Positions 34,736 through 45,943 of a DNA stretch of 64,000 nucleotides are shown piece after piece. Each line of letters begins with the position of its first letter. Position 1 is the first letter of the stretch. Both the position numbers and the translations under genes were made by a program. Origin of the DNA: Dichetophora obliterata (lineage: Eukaryota > Arthropoda > Insecta > Diptera > Sciomyzidae); NCBI GenBank assembly GCA_963920525.1, contig OY986439.1:1495001-1559000 (forward strand), read 5' to 3'. The notes under the pieces are model-generated. The model was not told where the DNA came from. It searched no databases and worked only from the letters and a program-made list of their open reading frames with translations.

Positions 34736-36267
34736 ACCCAGTGTGGGGCACATTTGACTTTTTCGGGGGCACATTTGATTACCATATTTTTGTGCAATTG
34801 TACCTTCATAGATTATTCGACCTTCAGTCAAACTGAAAGACTCGATCTTAATTTTAGTTTTTTTTTTTGTTAAGGACAATTTATAAAACAAAAAAACTTG
34901 CCCATACAAGTAGATTTTTACCCAAAGAAGGCCCTTTTTAAAAAAAAAAATTCCTGCTACCCTGTCCAAACACATCGCGAAATCCTTTCGTGGAGGGTAC
35001 TACAATGAGCCAAGGAATATTTTAAACCGAGTATATCAAACACTTTTTTATGGAGGCCGACTCGGCCTAATATTTAAATCATATATATCAAATATTTTCT
35101 ATCAAACAAATACTTCGTGCGGCTGCGCGATGTTGAGGCCAGGTTATTTGAACACGGAAGTTCAAGCTCAATTTCGCCGCTCAGAGTTAAAGAGATATGT
35201 TCTACATCCGGTTTTATAAAGAGCTAGTTGTATGGTCTTAGTCTTCGCAGATAATTTATATTATTGGTAGAAATACCAAATATCTCCATGATTTCGCCAA
35301 TGTAAAAAAAACGTTTTTTTTCTGCTTAAGCCTTATTTTTCTGCTGCTCTATCCTGATTATGCTTTTTCGTCGCCTGAGTGCTCTGCTGCTCTAGACGCT
35401 ATGGAACAACATTGCGATTGGAGCAACGTAGCATTCAGGTGACGTTATGTCCACAGGGGTTTTTTTATGTCATTTCTATTTATTCCGCACCGATTGGTTT
35501 TTTCTTATAATTACGAACCATTTCTAAGGCAATAATTGACATAAGAAAACATCATTATTTTAAGATGGCAACCCTTGATAGAGTTGATGGCGCTGATCTA
35601 TAAATAGCCTACTGCTTTGAAATGTCATATGATTAGCAGCCATACAATTCATAAGAATGAATTCCAGAATCTGCACATTCATATGCTAGTTTAAACAGTG
35701 AGTTGATCACAGCTTAATCACTCAAAGACTACTGAAGAGGAATATGTAGCGATTTCCGAAACAGACTGTCTTATCAGCTAAGTGATTGACTCTATACAGA
35801 GTTGTTGTTGTTGTTGTTGCCTTCTTGAAAACTTACTTGATCTAAAGCTCACAATCTTAAATCATGTAATTATTCAATAGATCATAAAAACTAATTAACT
35901 TATTTTATTTCACTTATATGCCTTAAGAACGACAATGTTAAATTTGCAAAAGTCAAATGTGTCCCCAAACGACTAACTGTTTTTTCTTTAAATGTAATTA
36001 ATTGTGCTAAGCTTGTAGTAAATCAGTTTTTATTTGCTAACACATGTCAACTATTTGAGAAAAGGCTTACGTTACTCCAGCTAAAAATTACATGAACAAT
36101 CGCAAAAATTCAAAAATACGTGTTGCTCTGCTTTGCGTCGAGATAGAACTGTCAAATTTGTGACATTTCCTTAAATCAAATATGGGTTGGTTCTGCATAC
36201 TTACATTTTCGATATAAGACCCTGTTCGCACATAGTGAAGTCAAATGTGCCCCGTCTTACCCTATTT
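34736..36267. mobile_element. Interval bounded by GGGGCACATTTGAC ends
   Basis: The left boundary has GTGGGGCACATTTGACTTTT, with a second GGGGGCACATTTGATT close behind. The right boundary has GTCAAATGTGCCCCGTCTTA. A third copy in the right-hand orientation (GTCAAATGTGTCCCC) lies near 35952. These match the ends of the MITE at 31738-31966. I infer a larger relative of that family, interrupted by the 340-base repeat at 35564-35905. No transposase is recognisable. Confidence 0.5.
35564..35905 (+). repeat. 340-base repeat, copy 1
   Basis: Nearly the entire stretch is present again at 43896-44242 in inverted orientation, from GATGGCAACCCTTGATAGAG through a GTT run at 35801-35820 to TCATAAAAACTAATTAA. 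Identity is high, with a few substitutions and GTT-length differences. The type is unknown: no tRNA boxes and no terminal inverted repeat are evident. A worn partial copy is at 17738. Confidence 0.9.
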
Positions 36268-36316
36268 GGCAATACATAAATGACATGACTAATTTCAATG
36301 ACTTTACAGCGGTGTT

Positions 36317-36660
36317 GTGGCGGGCGTAGCCTAGTGGGTAGAGTGCGTGGCCTCTAAGCTTAAGAACCGCGGTAGCCCGGGTTCAATTCCAGCTCACACA
36401 GAAAGTTTATTCAATTGAATTAATTTTTCTGTTCGGTCGTCACCTCTCTGCAGACAATGGCAAACCTCAGAGAGTAAAAATTGCCATGTAAAGCTTCTTG
36501 AGAACATAAGCCGTTCGGAGTCGGCATAAAACACGTAGGTCCAGTTCTCGGTCATTTGTGATCAAACATTTAATAACACGCACAACACAATTGATCAATA
36601 GAAGCTAGGTCAAAGTCCTTCCAAGGGCTGAAATGGCCAGTTTTTTTTTTGTTTTTTTTT
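36317..36660 (+). mobile_element. tRNA-derived SINE, family 2, with perfect TSD
   Basis: A 344-base insertion is flanked by a perfect 14-base direct repeat, TTTACAGCGGTGTT (36303-36316 and 36661-36674). The head looks like a tRNA: an A box within GTAGCCTAGTGGGTAGAGTG, and a B box GGGTTCAATTCC. The body runs through TGGCAAACCTCAGAGAG and GTTCGGAGTCGGCATAAAAC and ends in a T-rich tail, TTTTTTTTTGTTTTTTTTTT-like. The perfect duplication points to a fairly recent insertion. Transcription by Pol III and copying by a LINE are the expected route. Confidence 0.92.
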
Positions 36661-36674
36661 TTTACAGCGGTGTT

Positions 36675-37688
36675 AGCCCTTAAGGCATTCAAGTCTTTAA
36701 ATACACAGCTAAAGCTTAATTAGACACAGCCGATCTAGTCGAAAATAATTTCTTACCAGTTGAAATAAATAATTTTAAACTGTCAAAATTTTACTTTTTT
36801 CGAGTACTTAAATTTATAGTAAGAGTAATATATCTGAAATTTTTCATTTGTGTTTTGTGTTGTTATCTCCATTTTCGGAGTGGTATGCAAAATATTTATT
36901 CTTATATGTCAACAATATTTGTTCAATAAACAATATACATACTAAGGGTCTGCAGCGAACCATCCGTTTTACTTGTACAAACAGATATAACAAGTAAAAA
37001 CCTGATAATATTGGTACAAATACAACAAGGAGTAGAACTGAACATATGCTTATATGCTTTGGAATGAGCAGAGAGCTTATCATCTCTTTCTCTGGCTCTC
37101 ATTGTAGTGTAAGCTTTTTTTCTCTTTATCTGTTCCACTAAGTGGAGTATCTGTTTTAACTCTTTTTTAAATGGATATATCCATTCAATATGGATATTCC
37201 AGATGGTTCTCTTTGTATTGATGTTGTGTTTTTCTATTTCTATTCTACTAAAAAAAAATAATTTTGAGTGTCTTTCTGTGAATGGACGTATTTCGCATTT
37301 TTGGCAAAATTTAAAACATAAAAAAGTACTTAAATGCATTGTACTTATATAAACTGTTTCTTTTTTTGTTGTTTATTGCGCTCTTTATTCTTTATGCTTG
37401 CTATGTCACATACTCCAGATGTTCCAAATAAAGATAACAGTATTATCGATATATCTGTTTGTTCTGTATGTGCTCAAACTAGTATTTTTGATACTTGGTA
37501 ATTTTACTCTCTCATACCTATTCCATTGTTATCTAAAAGAGAAATATTCCATGCATACTCAATGCTTAGAGAGCGAAACAGATACAAGTAGATATAAGAA
37601 AAAATAACAACACACAACTGGTGTACTTGGATGGTTCTTTGCAGAGCTTTAATACATACTTCAATAAACTAAAAAGGTTTATCCCAGT
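36675..37688. other. Non-coding AT-rich stretch
   Basis: No gene. A minus-strand frame of 138 codons (36923-37339) is present, but its composition (runs of Phe, Ile, Cys, Lys) and overlap with another frame suggest chance. Confidence 0.4.
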
Positions 37689-38768
37689 GCACTCAGAAAA
37701 AATGTCCAGAAGATAGAGAAAAATAGCAGCCAATCGTAAAAAATCGGTCTTAATTTCGCGCCCTGGCCGATTTTCTAAAAATTAAGAATACATTTTTCGT
37801 TAAATTGGTATCAGAAGTGTGAAATAGTTTAGGAAAATTATCCAACTATTTACGCACTATTTCGTTAAATTGAAGAAACTTAGCGCAATTGTGTTTAAAT
37901 CTTATTACATTTCAGTAAGTTTTTCTACCGTTTATTTATCATCGACTATGACTAAGAGAAACATTTTCTCTTAAAATAAGAAATTTAATTATCGGCTAAA
38001 GCTAAAAGTAAAATTTTCTCTGAAAATAAGAAATTTTTCATCGAATCCATGGAGAAATTTTAAAATTTTTGGAAACGTTAAGATTTTAAACAGCATCCTG
38101 TGAGAGTTATGATTTTTATACTGACGAAAAACTGCAAACATTATTATTTTTATTATTCTTAACATTAAATTAAATTGATAAATTACCACTATCCGGAGAC
38201 TTGAATCTCGGTCGCGTTAGTGTGAGTGCATCAGCTTATCCATTCGACCATAGCAGTTGTTAAACAATCGTTGATTAATTTGATTTAAAATTAATTTGAG
38301 AATCGTTCGGTTTGTAATTAATTTTTAAGACTTTTTCTAGAAATATAAGAAAAGCATCTTTAAACTAAATCTTTTGTGGTGTACAAAAAAAGAAAAACTT
38401 ACATTTATTTCTATGAAGTATCCAAGTATTTTAATTTATATTTCTCTAAATTTTAGAAACCATGCTGTAGAATGTTGCAAACGGACTTGATATCAATACA
38501 GTTTTTCTTCAAATTATTTCTGTTTTTATACAATTTTTGGAAATTTAACTTTTATCATACCTTCGTCATCTTTATTTAAGTAAAAACTTGTCTTCAAAAC
38601 TAAGAAGCTGTTTTGATAACGTTGCAACGACATCAAGACGTGAGGTTGTTACATCATGTAAAAATTCTCTAAACTAAGGAGAAACCTCTTTAGAATATAA
38701 AAAAACCCATGCCTAAGAATTGGAGCTACAGTTTCTAAATTTAAGGGAAGCAGATTTTTTTGAGTGTT
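37689..38768. mobile_element. Possible element with CACTCA...AAAAAA ends
   Basis: The left CACTCAGAAAAAAT and right ATTTTTTTGAGTG are inverted copies about 1.1 kb apart. The interior has a loosely repeated TTTTCTCTTAAAATAAGAAA motif (about 37965 and 38015) and a tRNA-like segment. The ends are short, so the call is tentative. Confidence 0.35.
38184..38265 (-). repeat. tRNA-like segment (SINE head or tRNA pseudogene)
   Basis: On the minus strand there is an A-box-like TATGGTCGAATGGATAAG and a B-box-like GAGATTCAAGTCTC, spaced as in a tRNA with a long variable arm. The acceptor stem does not pair well, so it is likely a retroposed tRNA-related sequence, not a working gene. Confidence 0.55.
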
Positions 38769-39149
38769 GGGAAATGAAAAGTCTTTACTCCCATAACTAG
38801 CTCAGTAAGTAGTTAAACCGTAATCACATGTCCTTACGCCTTCGCTTAAAATTTTTTTAATAAATAATCTCAAACAAAATGCCCCGTCGAAACAATCGTG
38901 AATCTATCCGATCAACTTAAAACCTTACGTCCTCGCTCACGATTTGAAAATAACCTGAGATGTAATATCTAATAATACAACATTAATTATAAGTAATGCT
39001 AGATGTAACCACACATTACCGCCTCTGACATGCCCATGTTAAAATAATGCCTTATTTCTGTGTATTTCGTAATACATCTGGGAACTACCTCCCATTACCA
39101 AGAAATCATTTACCCCTATCATAAATAATTTCCCACGAGGAATCGGAAA
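38769..39149. other. Non-coding stretch
   Basis: Nothing supportable; AT-rich sequence preceding the LINE fragment. Confidence 0.4.
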
Positions 39150-40320
39150 AGAGAGTTTTTATTTTTATTATAAAGCTCAAGAACAGATGTTGTATTACGG
39201 ATTTTGCAAAGGCTTTTGATAGAGTACAGCACTCTGTATTACTTAATAAGTTAGTTGCAATGGGTTTTCATTCATCATATTTTAATTGGCTGTCCAATTA
39301 CTTGATTGCCCGTCAGCAATTTGTGAAAATCGGCAGCAGGATTTCAAAAACTGGTTTTAACTTTTCATGGGTCCCTTAAGGTAGTCATCTCGGACCTCTA
39401 CTTTTTCTTTTTCTTGTAAATGATTTGCCAAACTGTATCCATCATTCCCAATGTTAAATGTATGCGAATGATATGAAAGTTGCAAAATCCATCGGTTCTA
39501 TAGCTGATTGTCAACTTTTGCAAGAGGATTATGTAACCGGTTACAAGGGTGGTGTCAGGAAAATAAACTTAATCTCAATATTGGCAAATGTAATGTTATG
39601 CCTTTTAATATTGCTGAGCAAGATTGCTTCTAATTACACTAGAGCAACTAAAACAAGCTTGGATAGAGTAACTACAAAATTGGATCTCGTCGTCTTAATT
39701 GATGAAAAGCTTAATTTTACTAAGCATTTTGATTGGATAAAATCTAAATAAAATGCTATGGTGAGATTTTTAATGCGAAATACACATGATTTTAAATATT
39801 TTTATAAATAATCTTATATTTTACACTTTAAAGTCTATCTTTATTTCAGTAGTTCGGTCTATTCTGGAATATTGTTGTATAATTTGGGATCTCTAATAAA
39901 ACTCCAATATTAAAAGGATAAAAGGAAAATGTTCAATAAAGGTTTACACGGATTTGCTCCTATGAGCTAAACTGAAATTTTGCACTGGCTTATCTCGATC
40001 GGTGCGCACTTTTTGGGTTGAAGACACTTCAAATTAGAAGAAAATATTATCTCATAATGATGGTCAGAGATGTCATTATGAGCCATATTGATTGTGCTCC
40101 AATTCTTTTCTTTTAGGTCTTTTTATACCTGAGAGAAATATAAGGCAAAGAGGGCTATTTAATATTTGATATCATAGAACAAATTATGGAGGCAATGATG
40201 TCATCAATAGTTCGTGTGCTGCATTTAACTCTGTTTGTGATTTAATTGATTTCAGTCAAGACAGGAATACTTTTAAAACAAATATGTTATTTATTCTTAA
40301 ATAATTATTTATAAATTTAA
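39150..40320 (+). pseudogene. LINE fragment with broken reverse transcriptase
   Basis: Shifting between frames gives the reverse transcriptase blocks in order: ITDFAKAFDRVQHSVLLNKL at about 39190, then YFNWLSNYL and QQFVKIGSR. A stop falls inside the usual VPQGSHLGPL block, here VP-stop-GSHLGPLLFLFLVNDLP. The active-site box reads MYANDMKV, so the conserved second Asp region is altered. Later pieces include RATKTSLDRV, LDLVVLIDEKLNFTKHF and a C-terminal stretch near FSQDRNTFKTNMLFILK at about 40250. It is 5' truncated and dead. It belongs to the same broad clade as the fragments at 10245 and 14591 but is clearly diverged from the latter. Confidence 0.85.
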
Positions 40321-40599
40321 AGAATTTTTGTGTATATAAGGCATGAGCGAATTTCATAACTTTTTTCTATTTGATATTTTTTCTAAAATTTTGTATACGT
40401 ATTCTTAAGACCTTATAGAGTTTTAATTTTTTACACACTGTAATAGTACCTTAATGCAAATTTGGTCATCAACGTTTTATCAACATATTTACATTAAAAG
40501 TTTCCAAAAATTTTTTAAGCTTTACCTTAAAGATCTGGCTTTTCCTCTCTGATTCCACGTGAAAAATTATTTATGATACAGCTGATTATATAACTAGTT
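40321..40599. other. Non-coding AT-rich stretch after the LINE
   Basis: AT-rich; may include the LINE 3' untranslated part. Nothing else visible. Confidence 0.35.
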
Positions 40600-41425
40600 C
40601 AGTAGCTCGTTTCTGTAACTTCTCTCACCGTAGTTCTCACCAGATTTTCTCACTTTGACGTCTCTGTAATAAAATGAGAAAAATCGGTGACTCGTCTCGC
40701 TTCTGTTAATTCTACTTTCAAAGGAACTCGATACACGAAGTGTTTCTGTAAACTAAAATATGCGACTCGAATCAATTGCAGTTCTCACTATGTTCTAACT
40801 TGGTGAGAAAAATGTTTGCTTGTTTATGCAACAGTTCTATTCAATGAAGTTTTGGAAATAAGTGTATCAACGTTACAAATACTTCTACCGGGTACAAGGT
40901 ATCAACTCAAATTTTTTATGTAGTTTATAAATATATTATTAACGCAATATTATATGTACTACAATGTATAAATTATTCAAGCCATAAACTGAAATATTTC
41001 ATAAATTACATTTATTCCATGATAATATTTGTGTCATTGCATTAAGCAACCGCATGAAAATAATACTAGGATTGCAATTTGTGGATAAGGTTTGTGTATT
41101 TAATATCAGCATCACTAAGTGTTAAAGTGTTTAACATCAAAACGAGTAATTGTCAGCATAAATAATATAAACCTGTATATCCGCCATTTTCATAAATAAA
41201 GCACTTATAATATTTATATTTGTTTTTTATTTATAAAAGAACCTCATCAAATTTCACACAAAGTTGTCTGTCACTTGTTGAAATTTCATATATTTCCTTT
41301 TGCTTGCGTATCTTTTCGCGCTTATCAGTTACAGAAACACTAGTTTACGCTAAAGTGAGTATTTTGGAATGAACCACTGTGACGAAATGACTAATTGGTG
41401 CAATAGTTACAGAACCGAGCTACAG
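40600..41425. mobile_element. TIR element with CAGTAGCTCG ends
   Basis: The left CAGTAGCTCGTTTCTGTAAC and right GTTACAGAACCGAGCTACAG are inverted copies with two mismatches, 826 bases end to end. Sub-terminal copies of TTCTGTAA and TTACAGAAAC recur inside (40745, 41330). I found no reading frame and no clear target duplication. Likely a non-autonomous DNA transposon. Confidence 0.75.
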
Positions 41426-43406
41426 TAATGAATACTTCCCCTACTGGAATGCTTATATTATGGTTGCACGATTTTAAAAACAAGAAAAATTTTATTTTAT
41501 CTCCACGCCATTGTTTATTTCAACATAATTGTTATCATTGCCAATTAAGACCGTTTTAGAAAATTACTGATTTTAGAGCATTTTATTAAACTATACGGCA
41601 CGCAATAATTTTTTTTTATGATTCCCTTATTTTTTCGGCTGCCATCAATACTGTGGCAAGCATAAAAAGAAGCACAACATACAAAATTATTAAAACTTCG
41701 AACAAGTTTCTAGGAAACAAAAGCGAAAAAAGGGCCACTCAAAGTCTTAATAACAATTTTTTGAAGAATATCATAAATGTTTTTGACAAGTTCTCGATCT
41801 CGTGAACCCACCTAAAAGCGATCGCGTAGCAATTTGTGCCTGCGATGTGGATATAAATTTAAAACACTGCCATGAGGCACTTAAAACTTAAACTGGGTTG
41901 CATTTAGCAAGAAAAGACATCAACTGAGACATTGTTGTTGTGGCGGCTGTTCCACCGACCAATCCTTATGTCGAAACTGCTTTATTCTCAGTTTGCTTGT
42001 AATTATTTAAAAAAAGTCTTATGTTGAGCTCCTCAAATTGAAAAGAAACTCTATACAAGCGAAATAAAAGTCAATCAAAATAATATGAGCTGGAATAACT
42101 CGGTCACTTCGACTAGTAGATGCGCTAAACTGCGAAAATGACTTCCCAGACAATAATATTTAGTAAGTCTCGGGTTGCGGCTTCTCACGCTATTCTCGCA
42201 ATTTATACAAAACATATATGAAGAGCTTATTTAATGTAGGGTAAAACACAAAAAACAACGATGTTACCAGAAACACAGCAAATTTTGATAGATGATCGTT
42301 TATTTTAATTATGCGCTTGAAGTTGAAATTGGATTAGTTTGCCAGACGGATGCTTTTTTATTATTGTAGGTAAAGTGACCATTGTGGGTAGTAATAAAAC
42401 GCTTCACTCGAAGGCTAAACACACTTGCACTTGGACGAGAATGCTTCTCGTAAAAAAGCAGACGAAGCACAGAGTGTGACTCACAGGGGAAAAATGGGCC
42501 CTTAAGAGCACAGTTTCGATGTGAGAGAAACGCATTTAGCATTCTTCAAACTGAGCTGTTTTTGCTTACTAGCAGATATGGAATGAGATTCTTCATTTTA
42601 TTTGAAATAATATTTATGTCGTTTCAAGCTAAACAACGAAGCGAACAAGGTATTTAACAACAAAATACACTTTAATAGGGTACTTTGTGTGGATTTTATG
42701 GTAATCCCCTCATGTTTGACAGATAGCTTGGCGATTTATTATGTCTGCTGATGTAAGTGTACATAAAGACATGCTAATTCTGGGAAATTTAATTAAATAA
42801 CAATAATTTATAAAAGTTAAAAACGCATGTCAATAATCGACTCTCTTGCAGTAAAGGGATATATTTTGTATAACCTATTGGAGTTGGTCAGAATTAACTC
42901 ACGGTAAAGGTGTTAAAGTAGATTCTATCAAAATTGACAAACTTATATGTTGCTAAGAGTGTCATTTGTTTTATTTAGGCTCTAAAATAAATAACTTTAA
43001 CATATCATAAACAAAAAATTTTTCGCGGTAAAGGTTTGCCATTTTTCAACCGGTAATTTTTTAAGTGATGTGGTTATTTTAAAGCTCTATATATACTAGA
43101 GAGTTCAATTCAAGAAGCTTATAATGATACCGGCATTATCAGATTATAAAATAATGTGTTAAGACAAATCTTTCTTTCAAACAAAGCAAAAAAATTGTAT
43201 TTATTCTTAGAGTGTAATTATTTAAAAAGTGTATGATAATATTGTTTCTCTTTTGATGAGATTCGAAGGACTGCATTTTCAATAATATTTTCATAAATTT
43301 CTGTAATATTTTAATCCCAGAATACCGAAAGAGTTGCCAATACGTTTTTGGTGCCTAAGGAAATGCCATTACATCCTATAAAAGTGAGGAGCTGTTGCAC
43401 ATTTTG
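41426..43406. other. Mostly non-coding, possible hAT scrap
   Basis: At 41935-42060 the plus strand reads as VAAVPPTNPYVETAFSQFAC followed by YLKK-like text, which resembles the hAT C-terminal block, but one Arg is missing from the core and no matching ends were found. The 77-codon minus frame at 42309-42542 has no domain. Nothing else is supportable. Confidence 0.35.
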
Positions 43407-43414
43407 TCCTGATA

Positions 43415-44582
43415 TAGTGTTACCATACGTCCCGGTTTTGAGATCGGTGTCCCTGTGTCCCTGTGTCCCGGTGCACAGTAAAAAATGTCCCGGTTAAAAA
43501 TATTGAAGAAAAATGAAAAGTGTGTTAGTAAAAACTGAACAAATTTTTTGCAAATGCAAATGAATGAAAATGGCATTATTTTTTCTACAAAATTCTGAAT
43601 TTCGAGAACGAAAATAAACTTGTTGAAAATAGTACAATTTTTATTCGTTATTCTAGGGCACAAGGGAAATGGAGCGAGTATTTTCACTGGTCTTCTCGCT
43701 ATTTAGTAAGCAATGAAACTATTTCAACATAACCATCTTGGAATACATTATGTAATGCAATTTTTATTATTCTATGACGTTCACAGAATTTTACAAAAAT
43801 ATTAAAACACAAAAGCATGTTCTTGATGAATTAAAAAATTCTGCAAAATATGATCGGGCCAAACTTTTATTTTGAATACAAAGAGTACAAAGAATATTTT
43901 TTTTAAATTAATTAGTTTTTATGATCTATTGAATAATTACATGAATTCAGATTGAGAGCTTTAGATCAAGTAAGTTTTCAAGAAGGCAACAACAACAACA
44001 ACAACTCTGTATAGAGTCAATCACTTAGCTGACTAGACAGTCTGTTTCGGAAATCGCTACATTTTCCTCTTCAGTAGTCTTTGAGTGATTAAGCTGTGAT
44101 CAACTCACTGTTTAAACTAGCATATGAATGTGCAGATTCTGGAATTCATTCTTATGAATTGTATGGCTGCTAATGATATGACATTTCAAAGCAGTAGGCT
44201 ATTTATAGATCAGCGCCATCAACTCTATCAAGGGTTGCCATCTGTTCTAGTTGCTTCTTCATTTATTTCAATATTCATTGGTGTTCGATTGTTTGTCGAA
44301 ATGCACCATAGAAATTAAACGAGTTTTTGCTTCGCCAGAAGCTAGTTATTTCGCCAGAAGCTAGAATATTTTTTTACCTAAATGACTGAATTGATGTTTC
44401 TTGTGTTTTTGTTATAAGATTTATAAATTATGTATGTATACTACGTGTGCCTGTGAGTTATTTTGATTTGTTTTTTTTATAAACGGTAATTTATAATATT
44501 AAAATTGCGTATTTGTTTTTTTGTGGAATATAAAAGAGAAATGTGCAAAGTTGTCCCGGTCAAGTGCTGTATGGCAGCCCTA
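43415..44582. mobile_element. hAT element with 8-bp target duplication
   Basis: The ends TAGTGTTACCATAC and GTATGGCAGCCCTA are imperfect inverted copies. The eight bases outside, TCCTGATA (43407-43414) and TCTTGATA (44583-44590), agree at seven positions, a hAT-type duplication. CCCGG-rich subterminal sequence appears at both ends. A short VERVFSLV-like translation near 43670 suits a hAT remnant. The 340-base repeat copy 2 is inserted inside. Confidence 0.75.
43896..44242 (-). repeat. 340-base repeat, copy 2
   Basis: Inverted copy of 35564-35905, about 8.3 kb away. It keeps the CAA run (43990-44010), the complement of the GTT run in copy 1. It lies inside the hAT element at 43415-44582, so this copy inserted after that element. 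The open frame starting at 44124 is an artefact of it. Confidence 0.9.
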
Positions 44583-44722
44583 TCTTGATAGAGACTAAGG
44601 CCCGTTCCAAATAACGTCACGATTCTTATCGCTTATGCTTGGGCCAAATTACGCGGTTTTGCGGTGATCGCGATACCGCTCTCACGCTCTTTTTCTCAAA
44701 TGCAAAAAGGAGCTTGAGAGCT

Positions 44723-45943
44723 TACACAGAGAAAACAACATTTTCAAAAGTGGAAGAAACGAGCTACTTTCAAAAACGTTTAACCCAAATTTTGCACTTC
44801 TAACATTTATTTTAATTTAAAAAACGAACATTTTAAAATGAAATAGTAAAACGCTAATTATCATTTTAAAAATGAAAATTTTAAAATGAGTTTCTAAAAT
44901 GCTCCTTTGATTTTTAACAATAGACATTTTAAAATGCTATAGTAAAACGTTTATTTTCATTTTAAAAACGAAAATTTTAAAATGAGATTCTAAAATATTC
45001 GTTTGATTTTTAACAATAAATCTTATCAAATGCAACAGTAAAACGTTTATTTTTATTTTAAAAACGAGAATTTTAAAATTAAATACTCAAATGTTCGTTC
45101 GATTTTTAACAATAAACATGTTAGAATGCAATTATCTATATATTAAAAACGAAAATTTTTATTATTTCCTATTATATAAAAATTTTTTTCAGAAATTCCC
45201 ATTTCTTTTATTAATTAAAACCCGTTAAAATTTTTAAGATGATGATACTGTATTTCAGCGTCTTTAAAAAATAGAATTTTGTCAGATATTAATAATTTTT
45301 TTTTTAAATACTTACCTTTTAATTCATTCTTTCATTATTTTCTTGCAGGCAGTTTGAGTGATGAAATCGAGAATGAAAAATATTCTATTTTCTGAATAAA
45401 TATCAAATATATAAGTCAATGAAACATATATAACAAAAAATTCGTTATTAACAAGTGTTTTGAAACAAAGTATGTGAAACCAACACTCATCACTTGAATT
45501 TATATATTTATATATTAATTTTACTATGTCATGGTAAAACGTTCGTAGTTGTTTTCAAAACGTTTCATTTCACTTTTCTCTTTAAAACTGTGCGTTTTAA
45601 TTTTTGTATTGCGTAAAATGTTTTTAAAAATATTTATTTTAACCTACTATATTATAGTTAAACATTCGTAGTTGTTTTAAAAACGTTTCGTTTTACTTTT
45701 CTATTTTAAAATGTGCGTTTTCATTTTTGTATGGCGTAAAATGTTTTTAAAAATATTAATTTTATCCTATTTTGTCATAGTAAAGCATTCGTAGTTATTT
45801 GAAAAACGTTCCGTTTTACTTTTCTTTTTAAAAATATGCGTTTTAGTTTTTGTGTGGCGTAAAATACTTTTAAAAATATTAATTTTGCTGAACGTTTTTA
45901 AAATGTGCGTTTTTAATTTTTTGTTTTCTCAGTGTAAGCCTAA
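44723..45943. mobile_element. TIR element with two different internal tandem arrays
   Basis: The ends GCTTACACAGAGAAAACAA and TTGTTTTCTCAGTGTAAGC are inverted copies with one mismatch. Inside the left half is an array of about 3.5 units of roughly 95 bases (44820-45150), each with CATTTTAAAA, TAGTAAAACG and TTTGATTTTTAACAATA. In the right half is an array of three units of about 121 bases (45530-45905), each with CATTCGTAGTTGTTT and a block ending GCGTAAAATGTTTTTAAAAA. The two arrays share the AAAACG/CGTTTT core and may be inverted relatives. There is no coding sequence. Confidence 0.8.

Noticed and set aside
36317..36395. Possible functional tRNA gene
   Set aside because: The boxes are good, but the segment is the head of a 344-base insertion with target duplications and a T-rich tail, so it is a SINE.
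36923..37339. 138-codon open frame on the minus strand
   Set aside because: No recognisable motif, no splice context, and amino acid make-up expected from AT-rich DNA.
41935..42060. hAT C-terminal remnant
   Set aside because: The text resembles the domain, but the core VERxFS is degraded to VETAFS and no hAT ends could be paired around it, so I did not list it as a gene.
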